Assembly (NCBI GenBank): GCA_002307235.1
Contig: DBTV01000004.1
Location: forward strand, 1 to 64,000
Length of the DNA: 64,000 bases
Direction of reading: 5' to 3'
Source: Acidobacteriaceae bacterium UBA1307
GTDB lineage: Bacteria > Acidobacteriota > Terriglobia > Terriglobales > Acidobacteriaceae
Numbering within the stretch: position 1 is the first letter of the stretch; every line of letters begins with the position of its first letter. The notes beneath the pieces were generated by a model that saw nothing but the letters and a program-made list of their open reading frames with translations, did not search any database and had not been told where the DNA came from. Positions 1 to 8,001 of the stretch are shown here, piece after piece. The position numbers were made by a program, and so were the translations under genes.

Positions 1-20
1 TGTGCGAAAAATATCCTACG

Positions 21-826
21 TTATCCATTAATGACGACCGGACCATGTGCATTGTCGGCAGTGAAGCTTCCCGTTTGCACTTTTACTTCGGCAACCTGAT
101 CGTAATTGACATTTTGAATGGCAATACCGTACGAACCCGGATCGGTAACATCCATACCGTCGGTCAGCAATGAGGTCGAATTGGTCTGCGTGCCATTGGC
201 CGCGTAGCTGCCGATCGCACCAGTAAACGCCACCAGAGAAGGATCGTACGCTGAGTTGCTGAAGCTGCTTGAGTTGGTCACAATCGACATGCCAGGAAAG
301 ATCTTGAGCAACTCCGTAACGTCGCGACCTTCAATGGCGAGATGTTTAATGTCATCGCTCGAAATCAGCGAGCTTGTTTCTCCTGAATCCGTCGCAATCT
401 GGCCACCAACGTTTGCCGTGACGACGACAGAGGCCGTTGACCCAATCGCCAGCTTGATATTGCGGAAGCTGCGTTGATCCCCAGGATTCAGGTGAATCCC
501 TGTATATTCGATCGTTTGAAAGTCCTGAGCACTGATGGATAGCTGATAGTCGCCCGTGAGAAGTCCAGAGAAAAGACTCCGACTTCGTTACTTTGTGTTT
601 CTCGAACTTCGTTTGTGGCTACGTACTTCAGTTGGATCTTCGCTTTTGGAATCACAGCCCCGGTAGGATCGTGAACGACACCGTCCAGCGTTGGAGTGTT
701 CTGCGCTCTTGCTGCGAGTGGCAGGCAAAAGGCCATCACCAAAGAAAGCACAAAGGCAAGAAATAATGGAAATCTTTTGTCCCCATTCCGATCTTGCATC
801 TGGTGGCATGAAACTCGTTGACACAT
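21..826 (-). pseudogene. Broken TonB-type receptor with carboxypeptidase-regulatory domain, 5' part
   Basis: The N-terminal part of an acidobacterial Oar-like outer-membrane receptor. The ATG at 824-826 has an AGAAGG ribosome site six bases upstream, then a signal peptide ending near ARAQ and a CnaB-like fold (DGVVHDPTGAVIPKAKI). The frame fails at a run of four A (571-574, plus strand). One extra base there restores a clean reading through LTGDYQLSI and IEGRDVTELLKIFPGM into the plug domain (LLTDGMDVTDPG, VAEVKVQTG). The plug reading then hits TAA at 21-23, just after GPVVING, where receptors normally continue toward a KSGT motif; none of the three frames continues the family there. The gene lies downstream of the xylanase genes on the same strand, so it may have been their receptor. 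The frameshift could be a sequencing error; the loss of similarity near the window edge is harder to explain that way. Confidence 0.75.
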
Positions 827-1210
827 GTGAGCCTTCTAAATCGCTTTAGTCAATTGCCAACAAAAAATACTGCATCTCGTTTTTCGACACAGCGTCTAAA
901 GCGTGAGGACATTAACAGTCGAAAAACTATTCTGTCAATATCTAAAAAACTGATTCAATTTGCTTCCATCACCCAATGGTTTTTCTGGAAAGAATGCTCT
1001 CGTTTTTATCTCTCAAAAATCCTTATAAAGACAAATACTTTGAGTATTTTACCCAAAGTATTTGTCTGCAATTTCATCTTTTGCAATCAAGCAAACGGGT
1101 GAAACGCACTTTCACCGCACCAAAATTTTCTTGAAATCACACAAGGTTTGGAAAACGATTTCCGATTTTTATCCCACGTCAAACACCAACGGGAGCTCCC
1201 CCCCACGGCC
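827..1210. other. AT-rich intergenic region upstream of the broken receptor
   Basis: About 380 bases lie between the GH43 stop and the receptor start. I see no credible gene: the two small reading frames here have no family features. The stretch is clearly richer in A and T than its surroundings and holds one strong inverted repeat, listed separately. It probably carries the receptor promoter. Confidence 0.5.
1029..1067. promoter_or_regulatory. Perfect 14-bp inverted repeat, candidate operator
   Basis: The arms AGACAAATACTTTG (1029-1042) and CAAAGTATTTGTCT (1054-1067) match perfectly around an 11-base spacer, about 200 bases upstream of the receptor start. There is no T-run after either arm and the arms are AT-rich, so a regulator binding site seems more likely than a terminator. 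No regulator gene is adjacent to suggest which protein binds. Confidence 0.45.
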
Positions 1211-2833
1211 TTATCCAATTTTCCCCCTACCGAATGGCATCATTGAAAAATGCTCAACTGTAACGCTACCGCCCAGTTCTTCGGTCGCGTAGTTGAAAAT
1301 GCCGAAGCGATAGCCCATGAAAAATGGCCAATCGCTGTTCAGCACAAAAGGCATTCCAAGCTCATGGAAGCTTTTTCCGTCCAGGCTGTAGGAAAAATGT
1401 GTCTCCCGTCCATTTCCAGGACGAATATCGGCCGTAGCCCGCAGCCAGATCTTGCCGGCAGTGACCGCGCGGGATTGCTCTACCTCCCCTGACGTAAAAC
1501 GCTTCCAGTGCCTGTCCATGGTCAGGCCACTCTTCAGAACGATGCGGTACGCACCCTCTTTCCTGGTTACACCAATCCAGGCCGAAGAGTCGCGCAGCAT
1601 CGCCAATCCGGCAACATCGCCGTCTTTCATCCCAGCGACATCCATTACGACTGTAGCCACGGAACGAGGGCCGAGGATTCGATGGGTAAGCGTATTCCTG
1701 GCGCGATACAGATCCTCTGTCCGGGTTGCCGTCGATAAGACGAGGCCCTTTCCCGCAGACCACTTCGTATTGTCGGGATTGTGATTCCATTCCCACTCAG
1801 GTCCCAGTTTCGGAGTAGTGAAATCATCTGTGAAGCCCGGTAAAGGACTTTGCGGCGTGATGGAAGATGCCACAGGCAACGGGTAACGAGTGCCCCACTT
1901 GCCGTCGACAAGCTGCACCTCTGGCCATCCATCCTTTTTCCATCGCAGCGGCGCTAGAACCGGGATGCGTCCCCCTGGATATGCATCCACGAAGGCCATG
2001 TAATACCAGTCGCCGGCCTGTGTTTGCACAATGCCACCTTGATGGGGAGCTCCGGTTCCGGCAACCGGACTTGGCACATCCGAAATCAGCTTCTGAATCA
2101 CATAGGGTCCGAAAGGTCCGCTCGTAGAACGCAAGACATATTCTCCATTGGGAGGATGCGTCGTGAAGATATAGTACGAGCCGTTGACCTTGTAAAAACG
2201 CGATCCCTCGAGCGCGCCGATGGCACCGGAAGAATGAAAAACCTCTTGCGTACGAACCTCCTGTGTCGCATCAGGAGAAAGCTGCGCAACATGAAGGCGG
2301 GTGTTGCCATAGGCAATGTAAAGAGTGTCATTCTCATCGACCAGTAATCCGGCATCGTAGTAGCATTTATCGAGCACGGCGTGCCGATGCCACGGTCCTT
2401 CAGGCGCAGTCGCCGTGTAGAGATACGTTTTCTTGAAGTCTATGCAACCGCCCCAGTAGAAGGTCCTGTTGCTTGGCCTGTAGCCAAGAAAGGATGCCCA
2501 TGTTCCGCGCACATAGGCAACGTCGTCCTTCATGTCGTAACCTGGGCCGAAATCAAGCGCTGGAACCGCGTGACCGACGTAGCGCCAATGCACCAAGTCA
2601 TGCGAACTTAAAATCGGGGCGCCCGGTGCATAATGCATATTCGAGGCCATGGAATAAAAAACATCTCCGACGCGCAAAACATCGGTATCGGCCAGATCTT
2701 CCCAAAGGATCGGATTGGTGAACTCTTTTTGCGGCGCTGCTTCTGCCTTTAGGTGAGGCAAGGACAAACTTATTGCGATCAAAGATCCATAAAAAAAGAT
2801 CCGCCATATTGCCCTCAATCCAATGCCTGCCAT
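1211..2833 (-). CDS. Secreted glycoside hydrolase family 43 protein (beta-xylosidase/arabinofuranosidase type)
   Basis: 540 residues. A signal peptide covers about residues 1-32. A GH43 five-bladed propeller follows (about 38-330): ADTDVLRVGD near residue 48 matches the family's general-base segment (D49 is the likely base), APILSSHDLVHW follows it, and EGSRFYKVNGSYY carries the expected acid glutamate. The C-terminal 200 residues (from PGFTDDF) form the beta-sandwich seen in larger GH43 enzymes. The family removes xylose or arabinose from xylan and its oligomers; which one cannot be told by eye. The ATG at 2831-2833 follows GGGGTGGAAG. It sits 38 bases after the GH10 stop on the same strand, so the two are probably co-transcribed. 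Likely periplasmic or exported. Confidence 0.9.
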   Translation of the reverse strand: MAGIGLRAIWRIFFYGSLIAISLSLPHLKAEAAPQKEFTNPILWEDLADTDVLRVGDVFYSMASNMHYAPGAPILSSHDLVHWRYVGHAVPALDFGPGYDMKDDVAYVRGTWASFLGYRPSNRTFYWGGCIDFKKTYLYTATAPEGPWHRHAVLDKCYYDAGLLVDENDTLYIAYGNTRLHVAQLSPDATQEVRTQEVFHSSGAIGALEGSRFYKVNGSYYIFTTHPPNGEYVLRSTSGPFGPYVIQKLISDVPSPVAGTGAPHQGGIVQTQAGDWYYMAFVDAYPGGRIPVLAPLRWKKDGWPEVQLVDGKWGTRYPLPVASSITPQSPLPGFTDDFTTPKLGPEWEWNHNPDNTKWSAGKGLVLSTATRTEDLYRARNTLTHRILGPRSVATVVMDVAGMKDGDVAGLAMLRDSSAWIGVTRKEGAYRIVLKSGLTMDRHWKRFTSGEVEQSRAVTAGKIWLRATADIRPGNGRETHFSYSLDGKSFHELGMPFVLNSDWPFFMGYRFGIFNYATEELGGSVTVEHFSMMPFGRGKIG

Positions 2834-2871
2834 CTTCCACCCCTGACTTTTGCAGCGCCTCTGGCAACCTT

Positions 2872-4002
2872 TTATTTCTGCAAAACATCCTCGACAGCCA
2901 ATAGGGCCGGTTTCGGATCCCCCTTGCGATCAAAGAGCAGCGGATAACTCGTTCTGCCTACCACCGGCCAGTTATTCAGCCAGGAATCGCGGTCCGACAA
3001 TCCCCAAAGGGTCACACGTTCAACGCTCTGGCGATGTTCTGCATAAATGCGAAACAGATCCGCATAACGCTGCGTCAGTTGCCGCGAAACATCCTCAGGC
3101 AGTGCCTTCGGATAGGGATTCAGCTTGGCATCGGCGGTATGCTTCAACGAAACATCGGCCGAGTGGCCCCATGCACTGGGCAGGACATCGATATCCAGTT
3201 CCGTAATTGCGACCTTCACACCGAGTCGTGCGAAGGCCTCGATCGTCTGCGTTTCGTCTGAATTGCTAGGCCAATCAAGATGGTCGTGGCCCTGAATTCC
3301 CACATAAGAAATCTTCACGCCAGCAGTCTGCAGCTTTTTAACAATCGCGATTGCTCCGGCGAGTTTCTTAGGATTTTCAAGCGAGTAATCGTTGTAGCCT
3401 AACTCTGCCTGCGGATCGGCCTCCTGCGCCCACCGGAAGGCCTGCACGATGTAATCGTCGCCGAGAATCTGCCGCCACTTGGAATCGCGCAAGCTGCCAT
3501 CGTCGTTCAGTGCTTCATTCACAACATCCCAAGCCTGAATCCGGCCTTTGTAGCGGCCGACAACGGCAAAGATATGATCGTGCAGTCGCTCTAGCAGAGC
3601 GGCGCGCGTAATCGGCTTGCCCGGCGTGCTCTCAAAGACCCAGTCTGGGACCTGACTATGCCACACCAGCGTATGACCGACGGTGTACAGATGATGCTTC
3701 GTACCATAGTCCACATAGCGGTCGGCCAGCGCAAAATCATAGACGCCGGGCTTGGCATGCAGACGCTCCCACTTCAGCGCGTTTTCTGGAGAGATCGAAT
3801 CGAATTGCTGCGTGATGATTCTGTCCTCCTTTGCATCCGCAGCCTCGATCTGGCTGGTGTTGATGGCCACGCCGACATGGAATTTTCCCTGTGCGGCTTG
3901 ACGGAGCGTTATTCCCGTCTGCGCCCAAGCAGCGCATGACAGGCAAAGCAGCAAGAGCGGCAAGGTCGTTTTTTGAAGATGCATCATTGTCTCCCGATTC
4001 AT
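2872..4002 (-). CDS. Endo-1,4-beta-xylanase, glycoside hydrolase family 10
   Basis: 376 residues, the normal size for a single-domain GH10 enzyme. It cuts internal beta-1,4 bonds of the xylan backbone. A signal peptide (hydrophobic LPLLLLCLSCAAWAQ) precedes the barrel. Family landmarks are SPENALKWE (residues 71-79), HTLVWHSQ (110-117), WDVVNEAL with acid/base Glu163, and ITELDID with nucleophile Glu268; LWGLSD and WLN near 332-343 complete the active site. It is encoded between the sugar symporter (13 bases upstream) and GH43 (38 bases downstream) on one strand, which fits an operon for xylan attack and uptake. A start at Met6 or Met7 is possible. Expected outside the cytoplasm. Confidence 0.95.
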   Translation of the reverse strand: MNRETMMHLQKTTLPLLLLCLSCAAWAQTGITLRQAAQGKFHVGVAINTSQIEAADAKEDRIITQQFDSISPENALKWERLHAKPGVYDFALADRYVDYGTKHHLYTVGHTLVWHSQVPDWVFESTPGKPITRAALLERLHDHIFAVVGRYKGRIQAWDVVNEALNDDGSLRDSKWRQILGDDYIVQAFRWAQEADPQAELGYNDYSLENPKKLAGAIAIVKKLQTAGVKISYVGIQGHDHLDWPSNSDETQTIEAFARLGVKVAITELDIDVLPSAWGHSADVSLKHTADAKLNPYPKALPEDVSRQLTQRYADLFRIYAEHRQSVERVTLWGLSDRDSWLNNWPVVGRTSYPLLFDRKGDPKPALLAVEDVLQK

Positions 4003-4015
4003 TCTTCTCTATTTC

Positions 4016-5377
4016 TTACTGCGCCGTGTACCCTTTGCGACGCTCGGTCAGTTCCTGAGAAATCGTCAGATTCAGCTTCATACTGATGCCATAAAAGAAC
4101 AGGCAAGCCATTGCGCATAGAAAGGCCACGCCCGCATAGAAGGACGCCGTCAGGCGAATTCCCTCAAGTGCCAGCGCGCTTTGCACCGCATTCGGAAGAT
4201 AGCCATAGGAAGAAAACAGCCATCCAGTCACAGCGCCGCCCAGCGCCAGTCCGACCCACAGCGCGAAGACAACTGCCGCTGTTACCGTCGCCGTGGCACG
4301 CCGCCCTGTCTTCCATTCACCATAGTCGGCCACATCGGCCATCATGGCCCACAGCACAGGGCAGGAAACCCCATAGGAAAGCTGGCGCAGAACTTCGGAC
4401 AAAATTACGCTCGTGCTGGAATGGGCAGGAATCCACCACAGCGTCATGCAAAAAAACGCGGTAAAAAACAGACTCACCAGAAAGACCGTGCGCTTGCCAA
4501 GCCGCTTGACCAATGCAGGCGAAAACATCACACCAATCAGCAAAGCGGCCAGACCGAATCCGTTGAACCAACTGAACATCAGCTCGTTGCCCGCGCAATA
4601 TTTGAAATAGGGCAACATGACACTACCACGAATCGAGATTCCGGCGAAGTAGAACAGGGTGACAAGAAACAGAGCCACCCACGGTCCGTTGTGCATCAGA
4701 TCGCCCAGATCCTGCAGCACCGAAGATTTCTGCTCCGGGTTTGGTTGAATGCGTTCCTTCGTCACCGCAAAGGCAATCACGAAGAGCACAACCGAAATCG
4801 CAGAAAAAAGTCCCATGGTGTACTGATAACCGCGGGCACTGTTGCCACCACCGAGCAGAATGACGAGCGGAATAGCGAGGCTTTGCACAATAAAGCCGGC
4901 GAGGTTTGCGCTGATCTGCCTATAGGAGGTGACGCTAGTCCGCTCATTCGGATCGTCCGTGATCACGCCCGTCAGCGCTGCGTATGGCACATTGTTGACA
5001 ACGTAGACCACGCGCAAGAGCAAGTAGGTCGTCCAAGCATAGAGCACCTTGGCGCCAGGGCTGATCTGCGGCGTGGTGAAGGTCAGAACACCGATCACAC
5101 CGAAGGGCAACGAGGTCCACAGAAGCCATGGGCGAAAACGCCCCCAGCGATGGTGCGTGCGATCAGCAATAAACCCCATCACCGGGTTCAACGCCGCGGC
5201 AACAAGTCCCACGACCAGAAACATGGTTCCAGCCTGTGCCGGCGTTAGCCCAAAAGTGTCCGTATAAAAGCTGAGTTGGAGGGCCAACAGGGCTTGGAAG
5301 AAAAAATTGGCCGCCATGTCTCCCATGCTGTAACCAATTTTTTCCGAAACAGCCAGCCCTTTGTGTGTGTCGCTCAT
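4016..5377 (-). CDS. GPH-family sugar:cation symporter (xyloside/glycoside importer)
   Basis: About 453 residues with 12 predicted membrane segments. The opening VSEKIGYSMGDMAANFFFQ, the RTHHRWGRFRPWLLW loop and the later ADVADYGEWKTGRRA loop are hallmarks of glycoside-pentoside-hexuronide symporters (XynP/MelB group in the MFS superfamily). I place the start at the ATG 5375-5377 (MSDTHKGL) because relatives begin there. A TTG start at 5516-5518, behind a good AGGAG, would add 47 residues of no family character. It heads the symporter-GH10-GH43 unit and is divergent from GH52, so it most likely imports xylo-oligosaccharides. The substrate is an inference from neighbours. Confidence 0.88.
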   Translation of the reverse strand: MSDTHKGLAVSEKIGYSMGDMAANFFFQALLALQLSFYTDTFGLTPAQAGTMFLVVGLVAAALNPVMGFIADRTHHRWGRFRPWLLWTSLPFGVIGVLTFTTPQISPGAKVLYAWTTYLLLRVVYVVNNVPYAALTGVITDDPNERTSVTSYRQISANLAGFIVQSLAIPLVILLGGGNSARGYQYTMGLFSAISVVLFVIAFAVTKERIQPNPEQKSSVLQDLGDLMHNGPWVALFLVTLFYFAGISIRGSVMLPYFKYCAGNELMFSWFNGFGLAALLIGVMFSPALVKRLGKRTVFLVSLFFTAFFCMTLWWIPAHSSTSVILSEVLRQLSYGVSCPVLWAMMADVADYGEWKTGRRATATVTAAVVFALWVGLALGGAVTGWLFSSYGYLPNAVQSALALEGIRLTASFYAGVAFLCAMACLFFYGISMKLNLTISQELTERRKGYTAQ

Positions 5378-5518
5378 CGATCCCTGCTTTCTCGCCCCAT
5401 CCACCGAGAGGATGCGGGAAATGCTGTCACGGTTTTGCAGAATGCACAGAACATATTCCGCATTGCTTGCTGTGCCGGTTTCCGGCATGGAAGATCTTTT
5501 CGCGATGGCTTCCGGCAA

Positions 5519-5688
5519 CAGTTTCTCCTGCCCGTGATTTAAGCAGGGAAAGATAGCCCGAATTTCTCGCGGAACAACTATATCGCTTTACTCGGGACTC
5601 TGACGACTGGCAATATGGTGCACGCGGGAAAAATTGTTCGCCCGACGCCTGCTTTTTCAACAGGCATACTTCACAGCGAGGATTCACC
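5519..5688. promoter_or_regulatory. Divergent promoter region between symporter and GH52
   Basis: This gap separates two genes read away from each other and should hold both promoters of the xylan locus. A short inverted repeat, GCCTG (5647-5651) and CAGGC (5661-5665), lies 24-42 bases before the GH52 start and could be an operator. I cannot assign -35/-10 boxes with confidence. Confidence 0.4.
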
Positions 5689-7965
5689 GTGAGCACACGC
5701 CTTCCGCTTTCCTGTTCCGTGGGCTTCAATGCCCAGCACGCGCCGATGGGCGCCTTCATGAGCTTCACCTGCGGAAACTTCGGCTCCCGTGGCGGTATCG
5801 GTTTACAGATCGGTCACCCCGGCGACCAGGAACTGTTCGTCGGCGTCAAAGAGGGTGACCGTTTTTCCGAGGCGACTCTGCGTTGCCTTCCCTTCTATGC
5901 AGCCGCGGTCAATCGTTCCGCCGACGCTTTCCTCGTGGAGCAGGCTGGCCCCGCTGAGCAAAACGTGGCGCCGGATGTCGAAGCCTTCCGCGAGGACGAG
6001 ATCTCGCGTACGTATAGTTGGGCCACCGATCAGTGGCAGGCCGGAGATCTGAGCTTTTCCATCGAATCACCCTTTGGGTCGATTCCCGATCCCGCCGTCG
6101 AAGGCGAGCAACGCATGCGCGAAGGACTGTTGCCGGCGGTGCTCGCACATCTCATCTTCGACAACACGCTAGGAACCGCGCCGCGCACCGCGATCTTTGC
6201 GCTGAATCATGCTCGGCCCGGCTGCCGCATTCTGGAAGAAGGGCTGGGCAGCTATCGCTCCGGTTTTGCCTTCCGCCGCGAATCCGGCGTCGCCGCCGAG
6301 TTGCGCGACTACACTGGCTCCGAATCTGGTGTCGCGGTCGATGCGGCTCCGTTCCTGTTCATGCGTTGGTCGCCGAGTGACGGTCTCCGTGAGCGCCACA
6401 ATCCGGTTCATCTGCTTGGTTCCTGTCCGGGCTTCGGCTTCGAAATTCCGGCCGGCAAAAAGTACGGCATTACGCTCGCCATCGGTTCCTATCTTGAAGG
6501 CATTGAGACCAACGGTCTTGATGGCCGCTATCTCTACACACGCTACTTCAAGAACCTCGAAGACGTGCTCCAGAGCACACTCGACAACGCAGAAAAGATT
6601 CATGCCACCGCCCAGTCGCTCGATGCAAAGCTGGACAACTCCGCCCTCTCCGCCGATCAGCGTTTCATGATCGCGCATGCCACCCACAGCTACTACGGCA
6701 GCACCCAACTACTCGAGGTGAAAGGCGAGCCTTTCTGGGTAGTGAACGAGGGCGAGTACTGCATGATGAACACTCTCGACCTCTCCGTCGATCATGTCTT
6801 CTGGGAACTCGAGCATAACCCCTGGCTGGTGCGCAATCTGCTCGACAATTTCGTTCGCCGCTACAGCTACACCGATGAGGTCAAGGCCTATCAGACGGAG
6901 TTTGCTCCCACCTCTGCCAACGTGCAGATCGATCCCTCGCAGACGCCGCCCGCGCCCGATGAAGAACAGCTCAATCGGCCTTATCTACGCCAGCCCGGGG
7001 GCCTCAGCTTCTGCCACGACATGGGCGCACACAATAATTTTTCTCCGGCTGGCCACAGCAGTTATGAGTTGGCCAACCTGACCGGATGCTTCAGCTACAT
7101 GACGCAAGAGCAATTGTGCAACTGGATTCTTACCGCTTCCAGCTACGTAGCGAAGACCGGCGACCTCGACTGGCTCAAGCGCAGCGCGGGTGTGGTTGAA
7201 CAGTGCCTGACCAGCATGATCCATCGCGGCGGTGAGGTCGGTTTCGCGCAGTTCGACAGCACTCGTTGCGCCGGGGGACAGGAGATCACCACCTACGATT
7301 CGCTCGATCACTCGCTTGCGCAGACGCGCAGCAACGTCTACATCGCGGTCAAAAGCTGGGCCTGCTATCGTGCACTTGCACTGCTGTTCCGCTCGCTCGG
7401 CCACGCAGCAGATCAGACGCGATGCGAAGAACTCGCCCGCAAAGTTGCCGCCGCCGTCAGCGCCCAGGCCGTCGACGGCGTTCTGCCTGCCATCTTTGAA
7501 AAGTCCAGCCCCGGCTACAAATCGCGCATTCTTCCCGCGGTTGAAGGCTGCGTCTACCCGCTTTATTTCGTGCAGACCGGATTCGCACAATCGACGCTCG
7601 ACGCCTTCTTCGCTTCGTCGGAAGAACAGCGCATGTACGAGGTTCTGCGCACACACACACGCACGCTGCTGCTCGACCCCGAGCGGCGCAATCTCTTTGC
7701 CGATGGCGGCATCAAGCTCTCCTCAACCAGCAATAACTCGTGGATGAGCAAGATCGCCATTCTGATGCATGTCACGCGCAAGTTTTTTCATCTGGATGCC
7801 GATCCGGACGTTGCGGCGATCTTTCGCAAGGCCGATGCTGCGCATCTTCAGTGGCAGACCGAAGGCAGCGCCTACTGGGCCTGTTGCGATCAGATCGTCT
7901 CTGGCAAGGGCATGGCCAGCCGTTACTATCCGCGGATCATCACCAGCGCACTCTGGATGAAATAG
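5689..7965 (+). CDS. Beta-xylosidase, glycoside hydrolase family 52
   Basis: 758 residues. The opening FNAQHAPMGAFMSFTCG, then GGIGLQIG and ELFVGV, matches the start of GH52 enzymes such as Geobacillus XynB2. VVNEGEY (residues 351-357) contains the nucleophile glutamate, and the ITTYDSLDHSLAQ segment contains the aspartate acid/base described for the family. GH52 is a small, retaining xylosidase family. There is no signal peptide, so it should act in the cytoplasm on imported xylo-oligomers. GTG start at 5689, with a GAGGA ribosome site about seven bases upstream. Divergent from the symporter and convergent with GH115. The length is slightly above the roughly 700 residues usual for the family. 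Confidence 0.92.
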   Translation: MSTRLPLSCSVGFNAQHAPMGAFMSFTCGNFGSRGGIGLQIGHPGDQELFVGVKEGDRFSEATLRCLPFYAAAVNRSADAFLVEQAGPAEQNVAPDVEAFREDEISRTYSWATDQWQAGDLSFSIESPFGSIPDPAVEGEQRMREGLLPAVLAHLIFDNTLGTAPRTAIFALNHARPGCRILEEGLGSYRSGFAFRRESGVAAELRDYTGSESGVAVDAAPFLFMRWSPSDGLRERHNPVHLLGSCPGFGFEIPAGKKYGITLAIGSYLEGIETNGLDGRYLYTRYFKNLEDVLQSTLDNAEKIHATAQSLDAKLDNSALSADQRFMIAHATHSYYGSTQLLEVKGEPFWVVNEGEYCMMNTLDLSVDHVFWELEHNPWLVRNLLDNFVRRYSYTDEVKAYQTEFAPTSANVQIDPSQTPPAPDEEQLNRPYLRQPGGLSFCHDMGAHNNFSPAGHSSYELANLTGCFSYMTQEQLCNWILTASSYVAKTGDLDWLKRSAGVVEQCLTSMIHRGGEVGFAQFDSTRCAGGQEITTYDSLDHSLAQTRSNVYIAVKSWACYRALALLFRSLGHAADQTRCEELARKVAAAVSAQAVDGVLPAIFEKSSPGYKSRILPAVEGCVYPLYFVQTGFAQSTLDAFFASSEEQRMYEVLRTHTRTLLLDPERRNLFADGGIKLSSTSNNSWMSKIAILMHVTRKFFHLDADPDVAAIFRKADAAHLQWQTEGSAYWACCDQIVSGKGMASRYYPRIITSALWMK

Positions 7966-8001
7966 AGAGCACGCTGGTCGCTACACCCGGCCGACCTCTT
8001 C

